From NCBI GenBank assembly GCA_963798455.1, contig CAWCTD010000003.1:806001-870000 (forward strand): 64,000 nucleotides of DNA. Reading direction: 5' to 3'. Numbering within the stretch: position 1 is the first letter of the stretch; each line of letters starts with the position of its first letter. This document shows, one piece after another, positions 11,565-19,960 of this stretch. Both the position numbers and the translations under genes were made by a program. The DNA comes from CAWCTD01 sp963798455 (GTDB lineage: Bacteria > Acidobacteriota > Terriglobia > Bryobacterales > Bryobacteraceae). The notes beneath the pieces were generated by a model, which made no database searches, was not told the origin of the DNA, and worked only from the letters and a program-made list of their open reading frames with translations.

Positions 11565-12887
11565 ATGAACCCGGCCTCGACCCCTCCCCGGATCACCATC
11601 GAGCAGGCCAGCCGGCACGCCGGCGAGACCGTGGTGATTCCCGGGTGGCTTTACAACCTGCGCCGGTCGGGGAAAATCGCCTTTCCCATCTTGCGCGACG
11701 GCACGGGGATCATGCAGTGCGTGGCGGTGAAGAGCCAGTTGCCCGAGGACCTCTTCGAGAAAATCAAGGACCTGACCCAGGAATCGTCCATCATCGTCAC
11801 CGGCAAGGTCCGCGCCGAAGCCCGCGCGCCGGGCGGCTACGAGCTGGACGTTGAGGATCTGGAGGTGCTTCAGCGCGTCCCGGAGTCGGACCCGTACCCC
11901 ATCACCCCCAAGGAGCACGGCATCGACTTTCTGCTCGATCACCGGCACTTGTGGCTGCGCAGCCGGCGGCAGCACGCCATCCTGCGCATCCGCCACGAGG
12001 TGATCCGCGCCATCCGGGACTACTTCGATTCGAACGGGTTTACCCTTCTCGACACTCCGATTTTCACGCCTGCCGCGTGCGAAGGCACCACCACACTGTT
12101 CGAGGTCAACTACTTCGACGACGAGAAGCTCTACCTGACCCAGTCCGGGCAACTATACAACGAGGCCACCGCCATGGCCTTCGGCAAGGTCTACACCTTC
12201 GGCCCCACGTTCCGGGCCGAGCGGTCGAAAACGAGGCGCCACCTCACCGAGTTCTGGATGGTGGAACCCGAGATGGCCTACGCCACGCTGGAGGACGTCA
12301 AGCGCGTGGCCGAAGAACTGATCGTTTTCATGATGGGACGGGTGCTGGAGCGCAGGCGTCCGGAGCTGGCCGTGCTGGAGCGCGACGTATCGAAGCTCGA
12401 AGCCGTCAAAGCTCCTTTCCCTCGCATGAGCTACGACCAGGCCGTCGAGATCCTCGTGAAGAAAGGTAGCGAGATTCAGTGGGGCGGCGATCTCGGTGGG
12501 ACGGACGAAACGCTGATCAGCGAGGACTTTGACCGGCCGGTGATGGTGGACCGGTACCCCACCTCGATCAAAGCCTTCTATATGCAGCCTGACCCGGAGC
12601 GCCCGGACGTGGTTCTCGGGGTGGATGTTCTCGCCCCTGAAGGATACGGCGAGATCGTCGGCGGCGGCCAGCGCATACACGACCTGGATCTTCTGCTGCG
12701 GCGAATCGAGGAGCACGGTCTCGAAAAGGAGGCCTTCGACTGGTACATCGATCTGCGCAAGTATGGCTCAGTGCCGCACGGAGGCTTCGGCATGGGTGTC
12801 GAGCGGTGCGTAGCCTGGATCTGCGGCCTGGAGCACGTGCGTGAGACTATCCCCTTCCCGCGAATGCTGTACCGGACAAGACCATGA
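11565..12887 (+). CDS. asnS: asparaginyl-tRNA synthetase
   Basis: Class IIb aminoacyl-tRNA synthetase of 440 residues that charges tRNA-Asn in the cytoplasm. An N-terminal OB-fold anticodon-binding domain (VVIPGWLYNLRRSGKIAFPI) is followed by motif 1 (VIRAIRDYFDSNGFTLLDTP), motif 2 (FGPTFRAERSKTRRHLTEFW) and motif 3 (GGFGMGVERCVAWICGLEHV). The combination YLTQSGQLYNEA and REAIPFPR-like ETIPFPRMLYRTRP is characteristic of AsnRS rather than AspRS. Length is normal. The gene starts directly after the epimerase-like gene and is followed by a REP-like repeat within a few bases of its stop. Confidence 0.96.
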   Translation: MNPASTPPRITIEQASRHAGETVVIPGWLYNLRRSGKIAFPILRDGTGIMQCVAVKSQLPEDLFEKIKDLTQESSIIVTGKVRAEARAPGGYELDVEDLEVLQRVPESDPYPITPKEHGIDFLLDHRHLWLRSRRQHAILRIRHEVIRAIRDYFDSNGFTLLDTPIFTPAACEGTTTLFEVNYFDDEKLYLTQSGQLYNEATAMAFGKVYTFGPTFRAERSKTRRHLTEFWMVEPEMAYATLEDVKRVAEELIVFMMGRVLERRRPELAVLERDVSKLEAVKAPFPRMSYDQAVEILVKKGSEIQWGGDLGGTDETLISEDFDRPVMVDRYPTSIKAFYMQPDPERPDVVLGVDVLAPEGYGEIVGGGQRIHDLDLLLRRIEEHGLEKEAFDWYIDLRKYGSVPHGGFGMGVERCVAWICGLEHVRETIPFPRMLYRTRP

Positions 12888-12888
12888 A

Positions 12889-12948
12889 CCGCTTGCTTAC
12901 GCGCGCGGCTCGGTGCAGGCACTGAACCGCGACCGTCGGGGAGCGGTG
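12889..12948. repeat. REP-like dispersed palindromic repeat, copy 2
   Basis: Lies immediately after the asnS stop. The block CGCTTGCTTACGCGCGCGGC is the reverse complement of the 3' part of the copy at 4430-4499, and GCGACCGT...GAGCGG matches its 5' part. The central loop differs (GTGCAGGCACTGAAC). Its position between a stop codon and the next gene suggests it could also work as a transcript-end hairpin. Antisense reading gives the peptide PLPDGRGSV, a hallmark of spurious ORFs over this repeat family. Confidence 0.7.
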
Positions 12949-12958
12949 GTAAGCACTC

Positions 12959-13873
12959 ATGAAACAGTCGAACATCGCAATCATCGGAGTGCCGCTTGAT
13001 CTCGGCGCCGGGCGCCGCGGCGTGGACATGGGCCCTTCGGCGCTGCGGGTCGCCGACCTCAACAAGTGGCTGGCATCGCTTGGCTACCAGGTCGAGGATT
13101 TTGGGAACGTGCCGGTACACCAGCCTGAGAGCCTGCCCGCCGGCCCGAGCCGATCGCGTTATCTGCCACAGATCGTCGAGACCTGCCGCCGCGTGGCCGG
13201 AGCGGTGGAAAAGGCCGCATCCGAGGGCAAGGCTCCGCTGGTCCTCGGCGGCGACCACTCGGTGGCCATCGGCACGGTTTCGGGGATGTCACGGTTCCTG
13301 CGCGGACGCAAACAGTCCCTGGGGCTCATCTGGATCGATGCGCACGCCGACATGAACACTCCCCGGACCAGTCCCAGCGGCAACGTCCACGGGATGCCGC
13401 TGGCCTGTCTGATCGGCCTGGGCCCCCGCCCGTTGACCCATATTTACGGTCCCCCGCCAAAAGTTGCCGCCCGGAACGTGGCGCTGGCCGGCGTACGCGA
13501 AGTGGATCAGCTCGAAAAGCCTCACGTGAAGAACTCCGGCGTTCGCGCCTTCACCATGCGGGACATCGACGAGCGCGGCCTGCGCGCGATCGTCGAAGAA
13601 GCGATTCAGATTGCCTCCTCCGGCACGGCGGGCTTTCACGTCTCCCTGGATATGGACTCGGTGGATCCGCGCGAAGCGCCGGGCGTCGGCACGCCGGTGC
13701 GCGGGGGAATCACGTACCGGGAGGCCCACTTGCTCATGGAGTTGATTTGCGATTCCGGCCAGATGATGTCCATGGACGTCGTGGAGGTCAACCCCGTGAT
13801 CGACGAGCACAACCGCACCGCCGTCCTGGCGGTGGAACTGGTGATGTCAGCGATGGGGAAGAGGATCTTGTGA
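12959..13873 (+). CDS. rocF: arginase (ureohydrolase)
   Basis: Binuclear-manganese ureohydrolase of 304 residues, converting arginine to ornithine and urea. It starts SNIAIIGVPLDLGAGRRGVD, the arginase-specific N-terminal signature. Metal-binding motifs follow: LVLGGDHSVAIG, IWIDAHADMNTP with the SGNVHGMPLA substrate loop, and VSLDMDSVDPREAPGVGTPV. Together these favour arginase over agmatinase or formimidoylglutamase. A GTGA overlap with the following ddl gene indicates translational coupling, an unusual pairing of arginine catabolism with peptidoglycan precursor synthesis. Alternative ureohydrolase substrates are less likely but possible. Confidence 0.9.
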   Translation: MKQSNIAIIGVPLDLGAGRRGVDMGPSALRVADLNKWLASLGYQVEDFGNVPVHQPESLPAGPSRSRYLPQIVETCRRVAGAVEKAASEGKAPLVLGGDHSVAIGTVSGMSRFLRGRKQSLGLIWIDAHADMNTPRTSPSGNVHGMPLACLIGLGPRPLTHIYGPPPKVAARNVALAGVREVDQLEKPHVKNSGVRAFTMRDIDERGLRAIVEEAIQIASSGTAGFHVSLDMDSVDPREAPGVGTPVRGGITYREAHLLMELICDSGQMMSMDVVEVNPVIDEHNRTAVLAVELVMSAMGKRIL

Positions 13874-14847
13874 AGCTGCGGGTGGCGCTGATCTATGGCG
13901 GCCGCAGCGGGGAGCACGAAGTGTCCCTCCGCTCCGCCGAGGCCATCATGGCCGCGATGGACGCCGGCAAGTATGAAATCTCACGGTTCTTCATAAGCGG
14001 GGAAGGGAAGTGGGATCCGCGCCCCATTTTGCCCGAGCCCGGCGCCAACCCCGGAATCGACGTGGTCTTCCCCGTCCTGCACGGCACTTTCGGCGAAGAC
14101 GGCACCGTGCAAGGGCTGCTGGAACTGGCGGATTTGCCCTATGTCGGGGCGGGCGTGCTGGCCTCGTCACTGGCCATGGACAAGGACGCGATGAAGCGCG
14201 TTTGCCGGGAGCGGGGATTGCCCGTGGTGGAGTGCGTGACCCTGCCGCGCTCCGCCATGGACGTGGACGAAGTCTTGCATCGCCTGGATCTGCCGGTGTT
14301 CGTCAAGCCCGCCAATCTTGGCTCCTCCGTGGGTATCTCAAAGGCGAAGACGCGCGACCAGTTGCGCCTGGCGCTGGAGGCGGCCGCTCAATTCGACAGC
14401 AAGATCATCGTGGAGCGAGCCATCGCCGGACGCGAACTGGAGTGCGCTGTTCTGGGCAACGAGAACCCGGCCGCTTCACTTCCCTGCGAAGTCCTGCCCT
14501 CGCGCGAATTCTACGACTACGAAGATAAGTACCTTCTCGATTCGGCCCAGTTCCGGGTGCCGGCCGAGCTGACCGCGGAGGAGACCGCCGAGGTGCGCCG
14601 GCTGGCTGTCGGGTGCTACCGCGCGGTCGAGTGCGAGGGGATGGCGCGCGTCGATTTCTTTCTGGAGGAGTCCACGGGGCGCATCTACATCAACGAGATC
14701 AACACCATCCCCGGCTTCACCCCCATCAGCATGTTCCCCCGCATGTGGGCCGCCGGCGGCCTGCCGTTCCCGCGACTCATCGACCGGCTCATCGAGCTTG
14801 CGCTCGAGCGCCACCAGGCGCGGAGATCGACCCGCTACAACAGGTGA
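13870..14847 (+). CDS. ddl: D-alanine--D-alanine ligase
   Basis: ATP-grasp ligase of 325 residues making D-Ala-D-Ala for peptidoglycan. GTG 13870 is chosen because it starts KLRVALIYGGRSGEHEVSLR, the invariant N-terminal Ddl block, and overlaps the arginase stop as GTGA. Further motifs are VVFPVLHGTFGEDGTVQGLL, VGAGVLASSLAMDKDAMK, the ATP-grasp PVFVKPANLGSSVGISK, SREFYDYEDKYL and the C-terminal YINEINTIPGFTPISMFP with metal ligands. Length is slightly short but complete. Downstream, an S41 protease gene starts 4 bp later on the same strand, so these may form one operon. Confidence 0.95.
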   Translation: MKLRVALIYGGRSGEHEVSLRSAEAIMAAMDAGKYEISRFFISGEGKWDPRPILPEPGANPGIDVVFPVLHGTFGEDGTVQGLLELADLPYVGAGVLASSLAMDKDAMKRVCRERGLPVVECVTLPRSAMDVDEVLHRLDLPVFVKPANLGSSVGISKAKTRDQLRLALEAAAQFDSKIIVERAIAGRELECAVLGNENPAASLPCEVLPSREFYDYEDKYLLDSAQFRVPAELTAEETAEVRRLAVGCYRAVECEGMARVDFFLEESTGRIYINEINTIPGFTPISMFPRMWAAGGLPFPRLIDRLIELALERHQARRSTRYNR

Positions 14848-14850
14848 GGA

Positions 14851-16311
14851 ATGCGGTTCTTTCTTCCAGCGCTCCTGTTTGCCTCCGCCTCCGCCTTCGG
14901 CCAGGATCTCGAGACCGAGATCCGCAACTTTACCGAGGTGTACGCCGCCGTCGAGCGCGAGGCCGCCGACCCGGTTGATCCCGCCAAAGCCATCTACGAC
15001 GGCGCGATTCCCGCCATGCTGCGCCCGCTCGATCCGCACTCGGTCTTTTTCGATCCGGACCAGTTCGAGCAGCTTCAGAAGCTCCAGGCGTCCGTCAGCA
15101 AAGGCTTCGGCAGCGTGGTGAGCGTGCTGCCGGGCCGCGTGATCGTACTGCAGACGCTGCCGGGCACGCCGTCGGCGAAAGCCGGCCTGTCTCCGGGGGA
15201 CGAGATCGTTGCCATCAACGGGATTGCGCTCGGCCGCCTGGCCTTCGAACAACTGGTCGGGCTGCTCGGGGAATCGCATCAGAAACCGGCGACCCTGGAC
15301 GTCCGCCGCCCCGGAAGCGCGCGGACGCTTCGGTTTGTCCTGACGCCTGAGGACATGCAGAGCCCGAGCGTCGAACGAGCTTTCTTCCTGCGGCCCGGCG
15401 TAGGTTATGTCCGCGTTTCGAGCTTCGATGCCCAGACAGCGGCCGACCTCAAGCAAGCCATAGAGAAGCTGGGCGGCAGGCAGCTCAAGGGACTGGTTGT
15501 CGACCTGCGCAACAACCCGGGAGGCCTGCTGCCGGTCGCCCTGGAAACCGCCTCGATGTTCCTCAAGCCCGGCCAGTCCCTGGTGGCCGTGCGCGGCCGC
15601 TCCGTTAAGGCGACGCAGGAAAAGGTTCCGGACGACGCCTCGCCCTACACGTTTCCTCTAGCCGTGCTGGTCAACGAGAAGAGCGCCAGCGCCGCCGAAA
15701 TCGTCGCCGGCTGCCTGCAAGATCATGACCGCGCCGTGATCGTGGGCACGCCGAGCTATGGGAAGGGGCTCGTCGAATCGGTATTCCCTCTTTCGGATGG
15801 GACCGGGCTGGCGCTGACAACCGCCTTCTACTACACACCCAGCGGCCGGTCCATCCAGAAACCGCTTTCCAGTGGCCAGCTCAGCGCGCCGGACTCCGGG
15901 TCCTCACGGACGCCCCAACAGTTCCGGACCGACTCTGGCAGAGTGGTGCGGGGCGGCGGCGGGATCCAGCCCGATTACCTTGTCCAGGAGAAGCCTCCGA
16001 CCCGGCTCCAGATCTTTCTCGACGCCAGCGGCGCCTTCACTACCTTCGCGACCGAGTATCTGCGCGAGCACCCTGGCGTCTCGGAGAGCTTCGAAGTGAC
16101 GCCGCCGGTGCTGGACGAGTTCCAGGCATTCCTGGCCGGACGCAAGGTCCTGCCCAGCGTGGCGGAATGGTCCGAGGTGCGCAACTGGACCGTGAACCGC
16201 CTCAAGACCGAGATCTTCAACCAGGCCCTCGGCGTGGCCCAAGGCGACGAAGTCGAAGCCCAGCGCGACGTGGTCATCCTCACGGCGCTCAAGGCGCTGA
16301 ATCTGGAGTAG
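14851..16311 (+). CDS. S41-family C-terminal processing peptidase, periplasmic
   Basis: Exported serine protease of 486 residues related to CtpA/Prc. A signal peptide (MRFFLPALLFASASAFGQ) is followed by a helical N-domain, a PDZ domain (about residues 85-165, PGTPSAKAGLSPGDEIVAIN) and the S41 catalytic domain. The nucleophile Ser is in NEKSASAAEIVAG and the general-base Lys in PSYGKGLVESVFPL, spaced normally. The region RNNPGGLLPVALETASMFL is conserved in the family. A C-terminal extension after GGIQPDYLV is helical and not recognised. It follows ddl by 4 bp. Its targets are unknown; CTPs typically trim periplasmic or outer-membrane proteins. Confidence 0.92.
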   Translation: MRFFLPALLFASASAFGQDLETEIRNFTEVYAAVEREAADPVDPAKAIYDGAIPAMLRPLDPHSVFFDPDQFEQLQKLQASVSKGFGSVVSVLPGRVIVLQTLPGTPSAKAGLSPGDEIVAINGIALGRLAFEQLVGLLGESHQKPATLDVRRPGSARTLRFVLTPEDMQSPSVERAFFLRPGVGYVRVSSFDAQTAADLKQAIEKLGGRQLKGLVVDLRNNPGGLLPVALETASMFLKPGQSLVAVRGRSVKATQEKVPDDASPYTFPLAVLVNEKSASAAEIVAGCLQDHDRAVIVGTPSYGKGLVESVFPLSDGTGLALTTAFYYTPSGRSIQKPLSSGQLSAPDSGSSRTPQQFRTDSGRVVRGGGGIQPDYLVQEKPPTRLQIFLDASGAFTTFATEYLREHPGVSESFEVTPPVLDEFQAFLAGRKVLPSVAEWSEVRNWTVNRLKTEIFNQALGVAQGDEVEAQRDVVILTALKALNLE

Positions 16312-16509
16312 TCACTGCGGGGTCGGAAGCGCCACCAAGCCCCCCACCCAGATCCCGGGACTACAAGAAGAATAGGTCAATAATTGTCCAGTTGGCTGTA
16401 GAATGGAGGCCGACAAGAAGCCGTAACGGAAATCCCGGGCCGCAGGACCTTAAGGCCATGTCAGGGTTGGCGTTATCTGGGCCTACTTACGAAATCTCCA
16501 AGGGAGGAC

Positions 16510-16950
16510 ACGTACAGGTCTAAAGTCGCGGTTGCGGTTCTCGCGTTGTTCGCTGTGTCCGGAGCTTGGGGCGCTTCGGGCAGCATCGATATTCGGGCGC
16601 GAGATGTTGAGACGGGGTATGGGATAAGGGCGACGCTCACGCTGGAAGGCCCCGAGTCGCTCAAGCTGCAAACTGACGGTTTTGGGCGGGTGCGTCCCGG
16701 CTACTCGCTGGTGTACGGTTTCGTTGTTGATGCGGAGACCTGCCGGCCTGTAGCGGGGGTCCGCATGCATTCTGAAGTCACGGGCGTGGAGGGAAAGACC
16801 GACAGCAGGGGTTACTTCTCCGTCTACCTGCCCCTTTCCTCTATCCCGGCCCACTCGTGTCCAAATTGGATGTGTGACCGCTTTCCGCCCATTGAAGACG
16901 TGGGCATAATCCAACACGGATCCTGGTCGCGCGACGGCGCTTCGACCTAG
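16510..16950 (+). pseudogene. secreted carboxypeptidase-regulatory-like protein remnant without a start codon
   Basis: From 16510 the frame reads TYRSKVAVAVLALFAVSGAW, then GASGSIDIRARDVETGYGIR. This is a good signal peptide but begins with ACG (or AGG at 16516) just after an AGGGAGG ribosome-binding-like sequence at 16501-16507. One base change would restore ATG at either place. A TTG at 16546 is the first legal start and would cut the signal peptide. Downstream, YSLVYGFVVDAETCRPVAGV and KTDSRGYFSVYLPL resemble a carboxypeptidase regulatory-like beta-sandwich. The fold seems internally shortened between FGRVRPG and the second strand set, and the C-terminus ends in unrelated residues. I read it as a decayed gene. 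Confidence 0.55.
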
Positions 16951-16983
16951 GCCGAAGTAAGCACCTCCCAGCGTCCTTTCAAG

Positions 16984-17849
16984 CTGCTGTCCGAATTACC
17001 GGGTCACATGCCCCCTGAAATCAATGCCGCTCCCTTTGGCCCGTTTTCTGCTGTCGAACTGGGCCTACCACGCGATCGCGAGTTGCTGCGGGTCGTCGTG
17101 CACCCCGGCCAGAACTGGCGGGGCCTGAAAAGGGTCGTCCAGCCACGCCCACAGAATGCGATAGAAGAACAATGGTTGCCGCAGGAGCGCGGCCAGAGTC
17201 GACAGCGACCAGGAGGACGCCGATTTCAATTGCAGGTACTTCAGCACCAGCATGGCGATCAGAGCCGTCCACACCTGAGTCCTGACCGCATTGGCGCTGG
17301 TCCCCACAAACGTCTTGATCTTCAGCGTTTGCTTCAGCGCCTTAGCTTGTTCTTGAAGCGGAACCTCTTGTCCCCGCCTTGGCTGTGCACCAGTTCCTGG
17401 CACTTGAACAGCGTCTGCTCGAACATCGTCTGGTAAAGCTCCCACGGCCGATGCTCATTCGCGTAGGCCAGCGTGGACCTCTGCGGCGCCACCGGCACTC
17501 CCAGATGCTTCAACTGCCCTTCGCCGCACGCCAGACCGCCGCAAATCTCGCGCAACGAATGCGCGCGTCCCAACTGGCAAAACAGCATGGCCATGAACTG
17601 GCCCCAACTGGTGAAGCCCCGCGCGTGCCGCTCGGCCTTGTGCTCCTTGACCGCCTTCTCGAAGTCCCTGCGCGAAAACAGCTTCAACACCTGCGAGAAA
17701 ATGCTGCATACTTTGTACCTAGGTTGAGTCTCCTGGGGTTGAATTGGTTCTTCCGGAACCCAATCCAGCCTATCAGGAGCTCAGCCTTTCAATAGCCGCC
17801 AGCCGCCGCGCTCAGTCGCGCTCAGTTAGCCCGTTAATTTGGACAGCAG
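16984..17849. mobile_element. IS4-like insertion sequence remnant with terminal inverted repeats
   Basis: Bounded by imperfect 20-bp inverted repeats: CTGCTGTCCGAATTACCGGG at 16984-17003 and CCCGTTAATTTGGACAGCAG at 17830-17849, matching at 18 of 20 positions when one is reversed. Between them is a transposase gene on the minus strand that lost its catalytic core. The total of 866 bp is short for a family whose complete members are normally near 1.4-1.5 kb (recollection). No clear target-site duplication was seen in the flanks. As it stands it could move only if a related transposase acted in trans. Confidence 0.7.
17065..17715 (-). pseudogene. IS4-family transposase (DUF4372 type), central deletion
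   Basis: Minus-strand reading gives an N-terminal part CSIFSQVLKLFSRRDFEKAV followed by ERHARGFTSWGQFMAMLFCQ and LAYANEHRPWELYQTMFEQ, the DUF4372 head of IS4-like transposases. It then jumps near 17340, in a different frame, to the C-terminal tail LKQTLKIKTFVGTSANAVRT, SLSTLAALLRQPLFFYRILW and LDDPFQAPP. The DDE catalytic region, normally about 250 residues between these blocks, is missing. The two preserved ends lie within the inverted repeats of the element, so the deletion was internal. Confidence 0.78.
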
Positions 17850-17953
17850 TGAACAACTTTCATGAATCAGGGAGCAGTATGAAACCGTATCGAAGGCCTG
17901 AGTAGCCCGTGATCCGTCGGTAAGTGAAATCGGAGTAAAGCTCGGAGGCTGGG

Positions 17954-18570
17954 ATGGCGGGCCGGGGGCATGATGGCGATTTTCACTCGTTGGGTGTTGC
18001 ATTGCATAGCTACGGGCCGATGAGCCTGCCGCACAAGCCGAAGCCCTCGCCCGCTGAAGGCGAGTTCCTGTTCGAGTTGGACCCCGAGCCCCTGGACGAG
18101 TGCCTGGCGGCATACGCGGGCATTCCACTGTTCGTACGCGCGATCCGTTCATTCAACGTGCCGGGGAGCGTGAAGCAGTACGTGCACCTGAAGCAACGGC
18201 AGCGCGGGTTGGACGAGGCCAGCTATGCGGAGAGCTTCCTGGTTTTGAACGCGCTGGGCGGCGTTGTTCGGATCAACGCATCGCGACCATCGATCTGGAT
18301 TCGACCGTGATCGAAAGCTGGGAGCGCGAGTTGGCGAACTGGCTGCGGGATGAAAAGCGCACCGATGGGCCGCCAGGGCCGATCGCGTTCGCGATCAGCG
18401 TTCGGATGACGCCCACGCTGGGAGAGCAGATTCGGCGTTTGCACGAGCACCAATGGAAGCCCTACCGCGAGGATGCCGAGGTCATCGGCGAGTGCGCGGA
18501 TCCGCTGAACTACTGGCCGGAGGAGGAGCAGAGGCCGGAAGGCGCGGGGCCGCTCCCGGCGACGGGATAG
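17954..18570 (+). pseudogene. IS1380-like transposase remnant
   Basis: The first frame (to about 18265) contains FVRAIRSFNVPGSVKQYVHL and DEASYAESFLVLNALGG, matching the N-terminal region of IS1380-type transposases. After a frame change the second frame (about 18265-18570) has QRIATIDLDSTVIESW, the first catalytic Asp region, joined directly to ELANWLRDEKRTDGPPGPIA and FAISVRMTPTLGEQIRRL from much later in the protein. About 100 residues between the two conserved blocks, and everything after 18570, are gone. No terminal repeats could be assigned. Family assignment is from motif memory. Confidence 0.6.
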
Positions 18571-18885
18571 GGGCCGCGCTTACGGACGGATCACGGAGTT
18601 GCCTGGGGACTGAAGATTCGATGACCGCGGACGGAATCGGTTGTTCAGGGACAACTAAAATTGGGGAAAGTAGTTGACGCCGGCCATTCATCCAGCAGAC
18701 TCTTCCTGCCGGACCTTCGACCCTGAAGGTGGAACTGCCCGTAGAGTACATCGGGAATGGGGCCTGTCACCAAAAGGGCTGGTCGGTGGTGGCCGCGGCA
18801 TCCCAGGGATTTCAAGGAAAGAGTTTTCGCGGCGGCTTCGAATACCGGTTCAGCAGGATCGAAGCCAGTCTGGGCCTCCGGCGCC
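18571..18885. other. non-coding gap between transposase remnant and fliM
   Basis: No convincing gene. A 61-codon frame at 18729-18914 (including GGFEYRFSRIEASLGLRRLK) has the alternating pattern of an outer-membrane beta-strand fragment. It runs through the fliM promoter and is probably debris of an older gene. Nothing else was identified. Confidence 0.4.
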
Positions 18886-18912
18886 TAAAGATCGGCATCG
18901 GTTGGCCGATGT
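18886..18912 (+). promoter_or_regulatory. sigma-28 promoter for fliM
   Basis: TAAAGATC at 18886-18893, an 11-base spacer, then GCCGATGT at 18905-18912. This fits the FliA/sigma-28 architecture TAAAGTTT-N11-GCCGATAA and the five better sites elsewhere in the window. It ends 20 bp before the fliM start. Confidence 0.6.
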
Positions 18913-18932
18913 AATAGGGGGACGGGCGCTCT

Positions 18933-19895
18933 TTGAGCCGGCAACTCTCACAACAGGAAATCGACGCCGTACTTCGCGAGATGCAGCAGCGTGGGAGGGC
19001 TGATACGGGCGGGCCAAAGGTGGTTCCTTTCGATTTCCGGCGCCTGGACCGGATTTCCAATTCGCAACTGCACGCCGTCCGGCTGTTGCATGACAATTTC
19101 GTGCGGAATGTGGCTTCCAGCCTCTCGGCCTACCTGCGTACGTACCTCGCGGTCAGCCTGGTCAGCGTGGAGCAGCTCTCCTACGCTGAGTTTTTGGACG
19201 GGCTGGCTTCCCCGACCTGCCTGGCCTGCCTGGGGCTGTACCCGTACGAGGGGAGCGCGGTCCTGGAGTTGAATCCAGCCCTATCCTTCCCGATTCTGGA
19301 GATCCTGCTGGGGGGCAAGAGCAAGAACACCAGTCCGCTGGACCGGGAAATCACCGAAATCGAGCGCAACCTACTGGACGGGCTGCTGCGCATCATCCTG
19401 CAGGATCTGAAGAAAGCCTGGGAGACCATCACCACGATCGACTTCAAGGTGGAGTCGATGGAGACCAAGCCGCAGTTGCTGCAAGTACTGGATCCGAAGG
19501 AGGCCTTTGTGGCCACCGGCATCGAGGTGCGGATGGGGGAGACGATCGGGATGATAAAGCTGGCCATCCCTTCGCTGATTATCAAGATGATGCGGAACAA
19601 GTTCGCGCACCAAGGCACTGGCCGCAAGGACCGCACCAGCGAGGCCGACCAGGCGCGCATGCTGGAGCTGATCCTCCCGGCGCAGTTGGAGGCGGACGTG
19701 AGGTTGCGCGGCCCGAAGCTGTCTCTGAGCGATTTGCTGGACCTGGAAGCAGGCGACGTGCTGCCGTTCGATTTTCCGATTGCGCGGCTGCTGGATTGTT
19801 TGGTGAACGGCAACCTGAAGTTCCGCGGCCAAGTGGTCAGCGCCGGGAACAAGAGGGCCTTCCTGGTGGAAGAAACCGCGGCGGGTGTGCTGTAG
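18933..19895 (+). CDS. fliM: flagellar motor switch protein FliM
   Basis: C-ring component of 320 residues that binds phospho-CheY and links FliG to FliN. The extreme N-terminus carries the switch-peptide-like LSQQEIDAVL (CheY-binding EIDALL motif). The CheC-like middle domain follows (SSLSAYLRTYLAVSLVSVEQ, LNPALSFPILEILLGGKS), then the C-terminal SpoA domain (LRGPKLSLSDLLDLEAGDVL). The start is TTG 18933, with a G-rich AGGGGG stretch upstream. fliM is unusually placed with stator genes, far from fliG and fliN in the same window. A sigma-28-like promoter lies just upstream, so it may be expressed late or additionally late. Confidence 0.95.
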   Translation: MSRQLSQQEIDAVLREMQQRGRADTGGPKVVPFDFRRLDRISNSQLHAVRLLHDNFVRNVASSLSAYLRTYLAVSLVSVEQLSYAEFLDGLASPTCLACLGLYPYEGSAVLELNPALSFPILEILLGGKSKNTSPLDREITEIERNLLDGLLRIILQDLKKAWETITTIDFKVESMETKPQLLQVLDPKEAFVATGIEVRMGETIGMIKLAIPSLIIKMMRNKFAHQGTGRKDRTSEADQARMLELILPAQLEADVRLRGPKLSLSDLLDLEAGDVLPFDFPIARLLDCLVNGNLKFRGQVVSAGNKRAFLVEETAAGVL

Positions 19896-19916
19896 GTACG
19901 GCGCCGCCCTGCGTCT

Positions 19917-19943
19917 CATGCAAAAACGAATCCGCGCCGATAG
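19917..19943 (+). promoter_or_regulatory. weak sigma-28-like site before the PAS protein
   Basis: GCCGATAG at 19936-19943 resembles a sigma-28 -10 box, but the -35 position reads CATGCAAA, a poor match. Listed only because the other six sites in the window share the same spacing. Confidence 0.28.
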
Positions 19944-19960
19944 TACACAGGAGGTGCCGC

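Noticed and set aside
12578..13258. Minus-strand 226-codon frame over the asnS end and arginase start
   Set aside because: Runs antisense through two real genes and the REP-like repeat; contains the PLPDGRGSV peptide, which marks repeat translation.
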